The position numbers and the translations under genes are program-made. Positions 45,657 to 54,877 of a stretch of 64,000 nucleotides of DNA are shown piece after piece. The stretch is from Rhizobium bangladeshense (GTDB lineage Bacteria; Pseudomonadota; Alphaproteobacteria; Rhizobiales; Rhizobiaceae). Under the pieces are notes generated by a model, which saw nothing but the letters and a program-made list of their open reading frames with translations, was not told the origin of the DNA and did no database searches. The stretch lies in NCBI RefSeq assembly GCF_017357245.1, contig NZ_CP071614.1, positions 372,001 to 436,000 on the forward strand, written 5' to 3'. Position 1 is the first letter of the stretch, and every line of letters begins with the position of its first letter.

Positions 45657-46697
45657 TCAGTCCGGATAAATACCGGGGCTGGTCGGAGCCCCATCGTCAT
45701 ATTTGGAAAGCCAGTCGATCGTCGTCTCGCGGTAACGGGTGAGGCCCTTGTAGTCGATGAGTTCCGGCGGCAGCGTCTTCAGCACCCGCGGGAAGCGCCG
45801 CGCCCATTTCGCCACGGTGACGAGCTCTTCCATGTTCATCAGGTAGCAGCGGATGACGAAGAGGATGGCGTTGGAGCGCGGCAGGCGCCAGAGGCTTTGC
45901 AGCTCGACCCGCAGATGCACTTTCTGGCCAACATTGTCAGGCGTCACCGTCGTGCGGTCGGGACCCCATTTGTGATAGTTCTCCGGGCTGGTATCGAGCC
46001 GCGGATTGATCGTCATCGTCCAGTTGAAGCGCCGCGTCGGCTTTCCCTGCTGCAGGTTCAGGAGGAATTTCAGCGCACGGTCGAAGACGCCGATCTGATG
46101 GGCGAGCGGCACCGGTCCGTGCCATTCCATGAAGTTCATGCCGATATCGAAATCGAGCGACCAGTCGGCCTGGGTCGTCACCATGCCGGCATCCATCCAC
46201 AGATTGCCGTCGCGCTGGTCGACGATGCAGAAATCGCCCTGGGCCTGGCGAGTGATATATTCGAAGGGCTCATATGGCAGCGTCGAGGTATCGCCGAAGG
46301 TGAAGCTGTCGTCGATGCCGAGCGGGCGGTTGATCCAGCGCCACTGGTCGCCGTTGCGGATCAATGTGAAATGGTCGGGGTAACCCGCTGCCTGCTCTTC
46401 CATCAAAAGTTCGAGCGTGTCCCATTGCGCGCTCATCATGTGCGGCAGCGCCTGATAGCGCAGCGGATCTTCCTTCAGCACCAGCGCCCGATCGTGCATC
46501 TCGGCGACGTAATGCTCGTCAACATCGATCAGGTTTTCGTAGACGGTGCCCGCCCGGCCGCGCACATGCGGCTCCATGTTGACCGAATACATGTATTCGT
46601 CGCGGTCGAAGGGAAACGGGAAGCGGCGGATGTTTCCGGGGCTGTTCCGATAACTGAAATCGTCCCGGAATGTTTCCTGCTTGAAGGCGATTGCCAT
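45657..46697 (-). CDS. Heme-dependent oxidative N-demethylase (DUF3445), dimethylamine monooxygenase subunit
   Basis: A 346-residue DUF3445 (PF11927) protein. Diagnostic segments are 'RNSPGNIRRFPFPFD' at the N-terminus, 'DFCIVDQRDGNLWMDAGMV' in the middle and 'LRVELQSLWRLPRSNAILFVIRCYL' near residue 290. Members are heme proteins with a Fe centre that remove methyl groups from secondary amines. In known TMA-degrading bacteria a DUF3445 protein is the catalytic subunit of the Dmm complex that turns dimethylamine into methylamine and formaldehyde. It is 24 bases after the reductase gene in a DmmA-reductase-DUF3445 series. Subunit letters differ between reports, so no symbol is assigned. Confidence 0.85.
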   Translation of the reverse strand: MAIAFKQETFRDDFSYRNSPGNIRRFPFPFDRDEYMYSVNMEPHVRGRAGTVYENLIDVDEHYVAEMHDRALVLKEDPLRYQALPHMMSAQWDTLELLMEEQAAGYPDHFTLIRNGDQWRWINRPLGIDDSFTFGDTSTLPYEPFEYITRQAQGDFCIVDQRDGNLWMDAGMVTTQADWSLDFDIGMNFMEWHGPVPLAHQIGVFDRALKFLLNLQQGKPTRRFNWTMTINPRLDTSPENYHKWGPDRTTVTPDNVGQKVHLRVELQSLWRLPRSNAILFVIRCYLMNMEELVTVAKWARRFPRVLKTLPPELIDYKGLTRYRETTIDWLSKYDDGAPTSPGIYPD

Positions 46698-46721
46698 GTC
46701 CGGTCTCCTTTTTCGATGCCG

Positions 46722-47687
46722 TCAGAGATCAAGATGCAGTGCGGTTCCCTCGAAGCGGGAAACACAGATCATCACCTTGCTGCCGGATGCCTTTTCTTCG
46801 CTCGTCAGATAGACGTCATTGTGCAGCAGTTTGCCGTCGCAGGTGACGACAGCGGTCTCGCATTGACCACAGGCGCCGCCGCGACAGAGGAAGGGCGCGT
46901 CGACGCCCGCCGCCTCAATTGCCTCCAGCATGCTTTCATGATGGCCGACCTTCACGGTCTTGCCGGAACGGATGAGCTCCATCGTGAAGGGCTTGCCCGG
47001 CAGCGACGACAGGAACCGTTCCGAATGCAGGTTCTGCTCCGGCCAGCCGGCGTCGAGGCCTGTTTTCAGCACCCCGTCGATCATGCCTGTGGGGCCGCAG
47101 ACATAGAGATGCGTGCCGAGCGGTTGACGGTCGAGCAGGCGCGTCAACGGAATGGCGCCGCCTTCAGCATCGCAATAGATCTTGATGCGATGCGGACCAT
47201 AGCGCTCCAGGAGTTCCCGCCAGTAGGCGCCGCGGTCGCGCGTGCGGATGGCATAATGCAGTTCGAAGGCGGCGCCCTCGCGGGAAAACTGCTCCATCAT
47301 CGCAATGAAGGGGGTAATGCCGATGCCGCCGGCGATCAGAAGATGCTTGCGCCCGCGCCAGTCCGGCTGGAAGAGGTTGACGGGATAGCTGACCTTCAGC
47401 TCGTCGCCTTCGCTGACCTTCTCATGCATGAAGGTGGAGCCGCCGCGTGAATCCTCGACATGCAGCACGCTGATCTCATAGGCCGCGCAATCATGCGGCG
47501 GCGACATCAGCGAATAGGCATTGCGGCGCGTATGGCTGCCGTCGTTCATCGAGACGATGACATGGGCGCCGCCGGAAAAATAGGGCATCGGCTTGCCATC
47601 GAGGCGCTCGAAGCGGAAACGCTTGACGCCCTCGGCGATCGGCGTGATCCGCGCCACGCGGACGGGAATTTCAGTGCCACCGCTCAA
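46722..47687 (-). CDS. FNR-type oxidoreductase with plant-type [2Fe-2S] domain, dimethylamine monooxygenase reductase
   Basis: A 321-residue phthalate-dioxygenase-reductase-like protein. A flavin-binding barrel ('RRNAYSLMSPP') and NAD(P) domain ('LIAGGIGITPFIAMMEQF', 'VCGPTGMID') precede the C-terminal ferredoxin, where 'CRGGACGQC' and a later Cys ('MICVSR') bind the cluster. It passes electrons from NAD(P)H to the DUF3445 heme subunit. The start is TTG at 47687, overlapping the dmmA stop by four bases (TTGA) with GGAG in front; the longer frame to 47864 lies inside dmmA. Confidence 0.87.
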   Translation of the reverse strand: MSGGTEIPVRVARITPIAEGVKRFRFERLDGKPMPYFSGGAHVIVSMNDGSHTRRNAYSLMSPPHDCAAYEISVLHVEDSRGGSTFMHEKVSEGDELKVSYPVNLFQPDWRGRKHLLIAGGIGITPFIAMMEQFSREGAAFELHYAIRTRDRGAYWRELLERYGPHRIKIYCDAEGGAIPLTRLLDRQPLGTHLYVCGPTGMIDGVLKTGLDAGWPEQNLHSERFLSSLPGKPFTMELIRSGKTVKVGHHESMLEAIEAAGVDAPFLCRGGACGQCETAVVTCDGKLLHNDVYLTSEEKASGSKVMICVSRFEGTALHLDL

Positions 47688-48289
47688 AGAAACAACTCCT
47701 CCGGATCGGGCCCGCTGCCGGGCTCTTCCGCGTCGATATTGACGCCCTGGAAGGCGGCGAGCCGCCGGGAATAATGATCGCGCACCAGAAGCGAGAGTCC
47801 GCAATGACTGCAGGCGAAGGGGCTGGTGGTAACGTCGTCTGTGATGCCCTTGCAATGGACACATTGCACCCGCCTGGCCAGCGAGCCGCGATGCTCGGTG
47901 ATGATCGAGGCGTGATCCATGCCATAGTCGAGTGCCACGAGCATCGCCTGGCCGATGAAGCCTTCCGTGCCCGAGAGATATAGCCGGGTGCCCATCTGGG
48001 CGGTGGCGAGTGAGCCTTTCAACCGGAAGAGCAGTGTCGCGATGGTCGGCGCCGTGAAAAACATGTCGGCACCGAGGCGGCGCAACGCCTCGTCGAGGCC
48101 GGTTCCCTGCGAGCCGCGGGCGACATAGAGAATCTCGCTGCGGGAAAGAACGGTCTCGTCAAGCGCCAGCTGCTGATCGAGGAGAGCCTTGGCGCCCTCC
48201 CCTTCGAGCGCGAAAATGTGCCGCCGGGCGCGCGGCTGGATGGTCAGGCCTGGATAGACTGGTCGGCTCTTGATGCCTGCAACGAGCAT
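47684..48289 (-). CDS. dmmA: Dimethylamine monooxygenase subunit DmmA family protein
   Basis: A 201-residue protein. The N-terminal 150 residues resemble a flavin/nucleotide-type fold ('GTRLYLSGTEGFIGQAMLVAL'); the C-terminal end holds a zinc-ribbon or rubredoxin-like pattern CVHC...CSHC. Proteins of this kind occur only next to DUF3445 and the Fe-S reductase and make up the Dmm complex. The role of the Cys4 motif may be metal or Fe binding for electron transfer. It lies 11 bases after the GcvT-like gene. Confidence 0.82.
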   Translation of the reverse strand: MLVAGIKSRPVYPGLTIQPRARRHIFALEGEGAKALLDQQLALDETVLSRSEILYVARGSQGTGLDEALRRLGADMFFTAPTIATLLFRLKGSLATAQMGTRLYLSGTEGFIGQAMLVALDYGMDHASIITEHRGSLARRVQCVHCKGITDDVTTSPFACSHCGLSLLVRDHYSRRLAAFQGVNIDAEEPGSGPDPEELFL

Positions 48290-48300
48290 TGGCGTGCTCC

Positions 48301-49434
48301 TTAACCTACGGCAGTCCTCTTCTTCTTCTCCGGATCGTCGAAGGGGAGCGTATGGGCGGTGGCGCCTGCCCTGACGGTCTTGCCGCGGACTTCGAGGTTC
48401 GTCCCGTGCACCGCCTTGTCAACGTCGAGGCGGGCGATCGCCATGGATTTCTTCGTCAGCGACGAATAGCTCGGGCAGGTGATGACGCCGACCTTTTTGC
48501 CGTCGGCAAAGACCTCGTCGCCGAGGTCGGCCGGTCCGTCGGCATCGATCAGCATGCCGAAGATCTTGAAGCGCTCCTTGCCCTTGAGACGGGCGTGTTC
48601 CTCGGCGCCGCGGAAGCCCGTCTTGCCGGGGCTGACGGTGAAGTCGAGTCCGAGTTCCCAAAGACTGTCGCCGGGCGGCTGGTCGGCGAAGGGATACATT
48701 TGCGAATTGTCGTAGGGGTAGAACAGCAGGTAGCTTTCGACGCGCAGCATGTCGAGGACCGAGAAGCAGCAGGGGATGATGCCCATCTCCTTGCCTTCCC
48801 AGACGATCCTGTCCCAGACCATGACGGCGTCCTGGCCGCGTACGAAGATCTCGTAGCCGCGTTCGCCGGTATAGCCGGTGCGCGAAATCATCACGGGTGC
48901 GCCGAACAGCGTCGTCTGCATGTGGTGGAAATATTTGAGGTCGCGGATGCCGGGCACATATTTGGCGAGGTAGTCGACCGCAAGCGGACCCTGAAGCGAC
49001 AGGTCATGCAGGTCGTCGTCGAAGAGCACCGCGCAATTGCGGCCCGCCGCCTGCTTGACGACTTCCTCGTGGCCGGAGCCGGAACCATGCACCAGCATCC
49101 AGGAATTCGGGCCGGTCCGATAGACTATGCAATCGTCGGTGAAGTGGCCGCGGTCATTCAGCATGGTCGCGTAAACCGAGCGGCCGGGATAGATCTTCGT
49201 CAGGTCGCGGGTGGTGATGTAGTCGAGGACGGCGATGGCGTGCGGGCCGACGAGATGCACCTTCTTCAGGCCCGAGACATCCATGATGCCGGCCTTGGTG
49301 CGGACCGCGACATGCTCTTCCGACATGTCCTTCTCGTAGGTCCAGGCGGTTCCCATACCGCTCCAGTCTTCGAGCTTCGATCCCAGAGCGCGATGCCTAT
49401 CCGCCAAGGCGGAGAAACGCCATGATAGAGCCAT
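48301..49434 (-). CDS. GcvT-like aminomethyltransferase, THF-linked demethylation
   Basis: A 377-residue protein of the aminomethyltransferase family. 'VRTKAGIMDVSGLKKVHLVGPHA', 'LHDLSLQGPLAV', 'ISRTGYTGERGYEIF' and 'LDMLRVESYLLFYPYDNS' are the folate-binding elements. It is not part of a glycine cleavage operon; no gcvH or gcvP is near. Standing directly upstream of the dmm genes it most likely captures formaldehyde released by amine demethylation onto tetrahydrofolate. FolD and PurU upstream then process methylene-THF. Function is inferred from context. Confidence 0.83.
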   Translation of the reverse strand: MALSWRFSALADRHRALGSKLEDWSGMGTAWTYEKDMSEEHVAVRTKAGIMDVSGLKKVHLVGPHAIAVLDYITTRDLTKIYPGRSVYATMLNDRGHFTDDCIVYRTGPNSWMLVHGSGSGHEEVVKQAAGRNCAVLFDDDLHDLSLQGPLAVDYLAKYVPGIRDLKYFHHMQTTLFGAPVMISRTGYTGERGYEIFVRGQDAVMVWDRIVWEGKEMGIIPCCFSVLDMLRVESYLLFYPYDNSQMYPFADQPPGDSLWELGLDFTVSPGKTGFRGAEEHARLKGKERFKIFGMLIDADGPADLGDEVFADGKKVGVITCPSYSSLTKKSMAIARLDVDKAVHGTNLEVRGKTVRAGATAHTLPFDDPEKKKRTAVG

Positions 49435-49525
49435 TTCCGTTCCCTCTTATTTCCTCTACGGAATATTTGTTTCCTGACTATATAAATCTTTCACGCCATG
49501 GCAAGCCCGCCGGGCGGCATTCCAC

Positions 49526-50425
49526 TCAAAACTTCGGCAGCACCTGCCCGGCAGTCCGGTGGGCGGCGATGACGGTGTTGGCCATCAGCATGGCGATGGT
49601 CATCGGCCCGACGCCGCCCGGAACCGGCGTGATGGTGCCGGCGACGGTGGAGACCTCGGCAAAGGCGACGTCGCCGACGAGCCGGGTCTTGCCTTCTCCC
49701 TTGTCGGGCGCCGGCACGCGATTGATGCCGACGTCGATCACCGTCGCACCCGGTTTGACCCAATCGGCTCTGACCATCTCCGGCCGGCCGACGGCGGCCA
49801 CCAGAATGTCGGCGTTTCGACAGACCTCGGCGAGGTTCTTGGTTCTGGAGTGAGCGATCGTCACCGTCGCATTGGCGTTGAGCAGCAATTGCGCCATTGG
49901 CTTGCCGAACAGGTTGGAGCGGCCGATAACAACGGCGTTGAGGCCGGAGAGATCCTCGCCATGGGTGCGGCGGACGAAGACCATGGCGCCGGCCGGTGTG
50001 CAGGAGACGAGCCCGGTCTTCAGGTCGCCGGTGGCAAGCTTGCCGGCATTGACGACGCTCAGGCCGTCGACATCCTTTTCCGGCAGGATCGACTGGATGA
50101 TCGGCTCGCTGTCGAGCGGCTTCGGCAGCGGCAGTTGCACCAGGATGCCGTGGATCGACGGATCGGCGTTCAGCGTGGCAACGAGGGCCGCGAGCTCTTC
50201 CTGCTTCGTTTCCGCCGGCAGCGTGTGCTGGACGGACTTGAAGCCGCATTCCTTGGCCATGCGGCTTTTGGAGCCTACATAGGCGTGGCTTGCGGGATCG
50301 TCGCCGACATTGACGACGGCAAGGCCAGTGGTGAGGCCGCTCATCTTTTCCAGCGCCGCCGTCGTACTCTTGACCGTCTGAATTACCGATGCAGCTACGT
50401 TCTTGCCGTCGATGACCTCGACCAT
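49526..50425 (-). CDS. folD: Bifunctional methylene-THF dehydrogenase/cyclohydrolase
   Basis: A 299-residue FolD. '[17 protein letters not shown]' includes the catalytic Tyr and Lys, '[11 protein letters not shown]' and 'PEKDVDGL' are family signatures, '[14 protein letters not shown]' binds NADP, and '[14 protein letters not shown]' closes the fold. It converts methylene-THF to formyl-THF. Its start lies three bases after the purU stop, so they are co-transcribed. Being inside the methylamine cluster it is likely an extra, pathway-dedicated copy. Confidence 0.95.
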   Translation of the reverse strand: MVEVIDGKNVAASVIQTVKSTTAALEKMSGLTTGLAVVNVGDDPASHAYVGSKSRMAKECGFKSVQHTLPAETKQEELAALVATLNADPSIHGILVQLPLPKPLDSEPIIQSILPEKDVDGLSVVNAGKLATGDLKTGLVSCTPAGAMVFVRRTHGEDLSGLNAVVIGRSNLFGKPMAQLLLNANATVTIAHSRTKNLAEVCRNADILVAAVGRPEMVRADWVKPGATVIDVGINRVPAPDKGEGKTRLVGDVAFAEVSTVAGTITPVPGGVGPMTIAMLMANTVIAAHRTAGQVLPKF

Positions 50426-50428
50426 CTC

Positions 50429-51313
50429 TCACCCCATGCGTTCGGATGCGTAGCTTCCCGGGCTTGCCGGGAAGACGACGGTGCGGTTGCCGTTGATGAA
50501 GGTGCGGTGGTGGATATGGGCATGAATGGCGCGCGCCAGCACCTGGCTTTCGACGTCGCGGCCGATCGAGACATAGTCGTCGGGCGACTGCGCATGGGTG
50601 ATGCGCGCCGTGTCCTGCTCGATGATCGGGCCTTCGTCGAGGTCGGCGGTGACGTAATGGGCGGTGGCGCCGATCAGCTTGACGCCGCGGCCATAGGCCT
50701 GCTTGTAGGGATTGGCGCCCTTGAAGCTCGGCAGGAAGGAGTGGTGGATGTTGATGATCCTGCCCGACATCTGCTTGCAGAGCTGGTCGGAGAGAACCTG
50801 CATGTAGCGGGCGAGCACGATCAGCTCGGTGCCGGTCTGCTCGACGAGGTCGACGAGCTGGGCCTCGGCCTGCGGTTTGTTCTCCTTCGTCACCTTGATG
50901 TAGTGGAAGGGAATGTCGTGGTTGACCACGACCTTCTGGTAATCGAAATGGTTGGAGACGACGCCGACGATGTCGATCGGTAGCGCCCCGATCTTCCAGC
51001 GGTAGAGCAGGTCGTTGAGACAATGGCCGAAGCGCGACACCATCAAGAGCACCTTCATGCGCTTGTCGCTGTCGTGGAATTCGTAATCCATTGCGAAGGG
51101 GGCGGCGACGGCGGCAAAATCGGCGCTGATTTCGGGGCCGGAAAGCCCTTCCTCGGAAATGAAGCTGACGCGCATGAAGAACCTGCCGGTATCGAGGTCG
51201 TCGAACTGGCTGGAGTCGATGATGTTGCAGCCCTTGTCGGCCAGATAGCTCGAAATCGCCGCAACGATGCCGCGCGTCGACTTGCAGGATACGGTAAGTA
51301 CGAAGCTCTTCAT
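50429..51313 (-). CDS. purU: Formyltetrahydrofolate deformylase
   Basis: A 294-residue PurU with an N-terminal ACT domain ('CKSTRGIVAAISSYL', residues 10-24) and a C-terminal formyl transferase fold. 'NIHHSFLPSFKGANPY' and 'ATAHYVTADLDEGPII' give the catalytic Asn, His and Asp. It releases formate from formyl-THF, which together with FolD completes oxidation of methyl groups to formate. It follows gmaS by 89 bases. Confidence 0.95.
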   Translation of the reverse strand: MKSFVLTVSCKSTRGIVAAISSYLADKGCNIIDSSQFDDLDTGRFFMRVSFISEEGLSGPEISADFAAVAAPFAMDYEFHDSDKRMKVLLMVSRFGHCLNDLLYRWKIGALPIDIVGVVSNHFDYQKVVVNHDIPFHYIKVTKENKPQAEAQLVDLVEQTGTELIVLARYMQVLSDQLCKQMSGRIINIHHSFLPSFKGANPYKQAYGRGVKLIGATAHYVTADLDEGPIIEQDTARITHAQSPDDYVSIGRDVESQVLARAIHAHIHHRTFINGNRTVVFPASPGSYASERMG

Positions 51314-51402
51314 GCTGTCTCTTCCTTCGCCCTTTCAGGTACAGAGGGTCCGGTCATGCCGAGCTGTCCAACCCGGCATGGCGAAGACGTCGGTCCGGTT
51401 GC

Positions 51403-52710
51403 TCAGATATCGAGCGTGCTGTCGCGTTCCCACTGGGTGAAATGCGAGCAGTAGGCATTCCATTCCATGTGCTTGAGCTTGAGATAGGCGGAAGCAAACT
51501 CAGCCCCGATTGCCGCCTTCAAGCCTTCGTCGGCATCAAAGGCACGCAGCGCATCGAGCAGGTTGAGTGGCAGGCGCGGCGCGTCCTTCACCAGGTGGCC
51601 CTCGGCATACATATCGATATCGTAGTGCTGGCCGGGGTCTGCCTGGCTGCGGATGCCGTCGAGGCCGGCCGCGATGATGATCGCCTGTAAGAGGTATGGA
51701 TTGACCGCGCCGTCCGGCAGGCGCAGCTCGAAGCGCCCAGGCCCCGGCACGCGCACCATGTGGGTGCGGTTGTTGCCCGTCCACGTTACGGTGTTCGGCG
51801 ACCATGTGGCGCCTGAGGTGGTGCGCGGCGCGTTGATGCGCTTGTAGGAATTGACCGTCGGATTGGTGATCGCGGCCAGCGCGGAGGCATGCTTCATGAT
51901 GCCGCCGAGGAAGGTTTTCCCCTGAGCCGACAGCCCAAAGGCCATTTCCTTGTCCGCGAAGGCGTTTACCCTGCCATCGACGTCCCAGACCGAGATGTGC
52001 GCATGGCAACCGTTTCCGGTCAGGCCCTTGAAGGGCTTCGGCATGAAGGTAGCGCGAAGGCCGTGCTTTTCGGCGACCGACTTGACCATGAACTTGAAGA
52101 AAGAGTGCTTGTCCGCGGTCTTCAGGACATCGTCATATTCCCAGTTCATCTCGAACTGGCCGTTCGCATCCTCATGGTCGTTCTGATAGGGCTTCCAGCC
52201 GAGTTCCAGCATATAGTCGCAGATCTCGGCGATGACATCGTACCGACGCATCACGGCCTGCTGGTCGTAGCAAGGCTTCTCGGCAGTATCGAACTGGTCT
52301 GAAATCACCGAGCCATCAGCAGAGATGAGAAAGAACTCGGGCTCCACACCGGTCTTCACCCGGAGCCCTTCCTTCGCAGCTTCAGCCACCAGTCTTTTCA
52401 GCACGACACGCGGCGCCTGTTCGACAGGTCGATCGTCCATGACGCAGTCGGCGGCGACCCATGCGACGTCTTTCTTCCAGGGCAACTGGATGACGGAGGA
52501 AGCATCGGGAACCGCAAACAAGTCCGGATGGGCAGGCGTCAGATCGAGCCAGGTTGCAAAGCCCGCAAAACCCGCGCCATCCTTCTGCATATCGGCGATG
52601 GCTTCTGCCGGGACCAGCTTGGCGCGTTGGCCGCCGAACAGGTCGGTGTAGCTGATCATGAAATATTTGATGCCTTTGTCTCTCGCAAAAGCAGCAAGGT
52701 CCAGTGTCAT
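51403..52710 (-). CDS. gmaS: Gamma-glutamylmethylamide synthetase
   Basis: A 435-residue glutamine-synthetase fold enzyme joining methylamine to glutamate with ATP. 'GVEPEFFLI' and 'YQNDHEDANGQFEMNW' bind metal and glutamate, 'GNGCHAHISVWD' and 'INAPRTTSGATWSPNTVTW' are typical of the GmaS group rather than housekeeping GlnA, and length is shorter than GlnA (about 470). Often annotated as type III glutamate-ammonia ligase. Neighbouring mgsABC makes the GmaS role convincing. Confidence 0.9.
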   Translation of the reverse strand: MTLDLAAFARDKGIKYFMISYTDLFGGQRAKLVPAEAIADMQKDGAGFAGFATWLDLTPAHPDLFAVPDASSVIQLPWKKDVAWVAADCVMDDRPVEQAPRVVLKRLVAEAAKEGLRVKTGVEPEFFLISADGSVISDQFDTAEKPCYDQQAVMRRYDVIAEICDYMLELGWKPYQNDHEDANGQFEMNWEYDDVLKTADKHSFFKFMVKSVAEKHGLRATFMPKPFKGLTGNGCHAHISVWDVDGRVNAFADKEMAFGLSAQGKTFLGGIMKHASALAAITNPTVNSYKRINAPRTTSGATWSPNTVTWTGNNRTHMVRVPGPGRFELRLPDGAVNPYLLQAIIIAAGLDGIRSQADPGQHYDIDMYAEGHLVKDAPRLPLNLLDALRAFDADEGLKAAIGAEFASAYLKLKHMEWNAYCSHFTQWERDSTLDI

Positions 52711-52789
52711 TCTCGTTCCCCTTTGGATTTCTTCGAGACACTTTCGTTATGGATATGAGACGGCCGGGGTATTGCCCGGCTGGTAGAAA

Positions 52790-54118
52790 TCAGAAGCCTC
52801 CCTTGCCAGGGATCCAGTTGGTGCCGGCGAGCGGCACCTGCGCCATGGCCGATGCCTCGATCGTCAATGCAACAAGGTCTTCCGGTTCGAGATTGTGCAG
52901 GTGGTTCTTGCCGCAGGCGCGCGCGATGGTCTGGGCTTCGAGCGTCATGACCTTGAGGTAGTTGGCGAGGCGGCGGCCGGCCGCAACCGGATCCAGACGT
53001 CTTGCAAGCTCCGGGTCCTGTGTGGTGATGCCCGCCGGATCCTTGCCTTCATGCCAGTCGTCATAGGCGCCGGCCGTCGTGCCGAGCTTTTGATATTCCG
53101 CTTCCCAGCGTGGATCGTTGTCGCCGATCGCGACGAGCGCCGCCGTGCCGATCGCGACCGCGTCGGCGCCGAGCGCCAGCGCCTTCGCCACGTCAGCGCC
53201 CGAGCGGATACCGCCCGAGATGATCAGCTGCACCTTTCGGTGCATGCCGAGATCCTGCAGCGCCTGGACGGCAGGACGAATGCAGGCGAGCGTCGGCATG
53301 CCGACATTCTCGATGAAGACATCCTGGGTCGCCGCCGTGCCGCCCTGCATGCCGTCGAGCACGACGACGTCGGCGCCCGCCTTCACGGCAAGGGCGGTGT
53401 CGTAATAAGGGCGCGCGCCGCCGACTTTGACGTAGATCGGCTTCTCCCAATCGGTGATCTCGCGCAGCTCCATGATCTTGATTTCGAGATCATCAGGGCC
53501 GGTCCAGTCCGGATGGCGGCAGGCCGAACGCTGGTCGATGCCCTTCGGCAGGTTGCGCATATTGGCGACGCGGTCGGAGATCTTCTGGCCGAGCAGCATG
53601 CCGCCGCCGCCAGGTTTGGCGCCCTGCCCGACCACGACTTCGATCGCGTCGGCGCGGCGCAAATCCCTAGGGTTCATGCCGTAGCGCGACGGCAGATATT
53701 GATAGACCAGCGTTTGCGAATGACCGCGTTCCTCATCGGTCATGCCGCCGTCGCCCGTCGTGGTCGACGTGCCAGCGATCGTCGCGCCGCGGCCGAGCGC
53801 TTCCTTTGCATTGCCGGACAGCGCGCCGAAGCTCATGCCGGCAATGGTAATTGGCGTCTTCAGCATGATCGGTTTCTTGGCGAAGCGCGAGCCGAGTACC
53901 ACCGAGGTGTCGCACTTCTCCCGATAGCCTTCGAGCGGATAGCGCGAGATGGAGGCGCCGAGAAACAGCAGGTCGTCGAAATGCGGAACCTTGCGCTTGG
54001 TGCCGGCGCCGCGAATGTCATAGATGCCGGTGGCTGCCGCGCGGCGGATTTCGGCGAGCGTATGGTCGTCGAAGGTCGCGGACTTGCGCGGCGGGGTATA
54101 GGGATTGTGATAGCTCAT
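52790..54118 (-). CDS. mgsC: N-methylglutamate synthase subunit C (FMN glutamate-synthase domain)
   Basis: A 442-residue protein equal to the FMN/synthase domain of GltB. 'ITIAGMSFGALSGNAKEALGRGA' and 'KPGGGGMLLGQKIS' bind FMN and glutamate; 'VVVLDGMQGGTAATQDVF' and 'IISGGIRSGADVAKALALGADAV' follow as in GltB. It would form N-methylglutamate from gamma-glutamylmethylamide and 2-oxoglutarate together with MgsA and MgsB. It lies 14 bases after mgsB. Confidence 0.88.
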   Translation of the reverse strand: MSYHNPYTPPRKSATFDDHTLAEIRRAAATGIYDIRGAGTKRKVPHFDDLLFLGASISRYPLEGYREKCDTSVVLGSRFAKKPIMLKTPITIAGMSFGALSGNAKEALGRGATIAGTSTTTGDGGMTDEERGHSQTLVYQYLPSRYGMNPRDLRRADAIEVVVGQGAKPGGGGMLLGQKISDRVANMRNLPKGIDQRSACRHPDWTGPDDLEIKIMELREITDWEKPIYVKVGGARPYYDTALAVKAGADVVVLDGMQGGTAATQDVFIENVGMPTLACIRPAVQALQDLGMHRKVQLIISGGIRSGADVAKALALGADAVAIGTAALVAIGDNDPRWEAEYQKLGTTAGAYDDWHEGKDPAGITTQDPELARRLDPVAAGRRLANYLKVMTLEAQTIARACGKNHLHNLEPEDLVALTIEASAMAQVPLAGTNWIPGKGGF

Positions 54119-54132
54119 TGATGTCCCTCGCC

Positions 54133-54819
54133 TCAGTACGCGTCGGCGTTGTCGATGTTGAAATTGTAGAGCTTGCGGGCGGAGCCGTAGCGCTTGAACT
54201 CTTCAGGTCTGACGTCCGTCACGCCGGCCTTGTCAAGCAGCTCGGCGAGCTTTTCCAGATGCTCCGGCCGCATCTCTTTCTCGATGCAGTCGGAGCCGAG
54301 GCTCTTGACCGTGCCGCGGACGAACAGCTTGGCTTCGTAGAGCGAATCCCCCAGTGCGTCGCCGGCGTCGCCGAGGACGACGAGATGGCCGGACTGGCCC
54401 ATGAAGGCCGACATGTGGCCGATGCTGCCGTGAACGACGATGTCGATGCCCTTCATCGAAATGCCGCAGCGCGATGCCGCATTGCCCTTGATGACGAGCA
54501 GGCCGCCCCGGCCGGTGGCGCCGGCATATTGGCTGGCGTCGCCCTCGATGACGACGGTGCCGGACATCATGTTTTCGGCAACACCCGGTCCGGCCGAGCC
54601 ATGAACCGTCACCCTGCCGCCGTCATTCATGCCGGCGCAGTAATAGCCGACCGATCCCCGGACCGCGACCGTGACGGGGCTGTCGATACCGACGGCGACG
54701 GCATGACTGCCGCGGGGATTGATAACTTCGAATTCAGTGTCGTTGGCGCCTTTGGAAAGGGCATGCAGGGCGCTGTTCAGTTCGCGAAGCGGGGTGTTGG
54801 AAAGATCGAATGTGGGCAT
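54133..54819 (-). CDS. mgsB: N-methylglutamate synthase subunit B (GXGXG/GltB C-terminal-like)
   Basis: A 228-residue right-handed beta helix like the last domain of glutamate synthase. The GXGXG-type repeats are visible as 'GGRVTVHGSAGPGVAENMMSG', 'GATGRGGLLVIKGNAASRCG' and 'GQSGHLVVLGDAGDALGDSL'. GAGG precedes the ATG at 54819; the longer frame to 55044 overlaps mgsA. It serves as a structural spacer between the other subunits. Confidence 0.88.
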   Translation of the reverse strand: MPTFDLSNTPLRELNSALHALSKGANDTEFEVINPRGSHAVAVGIDSPVTVAVRGSVGYYCAGMNDGGRVTVHGSAGPGVAENMMSGTVVIEGDASQYAGATGRGGLLVIKGNAASRCGISMKGIDIVVHGSIGHMSAFMGQSGHLVVLGDAGDALGDSLYEAKLFVRGTVKSLGSDCIEKEMRPEHLEKLAELLDKAGVTDVRPEEFKRYGSARKLYNFNIDNADAY

Positions 54820-54877
54820 TGGTACCTCGTTGGTCGGAGAGACGGCCCGAGCCGCCTCTTGGCTCTCAGGTGCCCCT

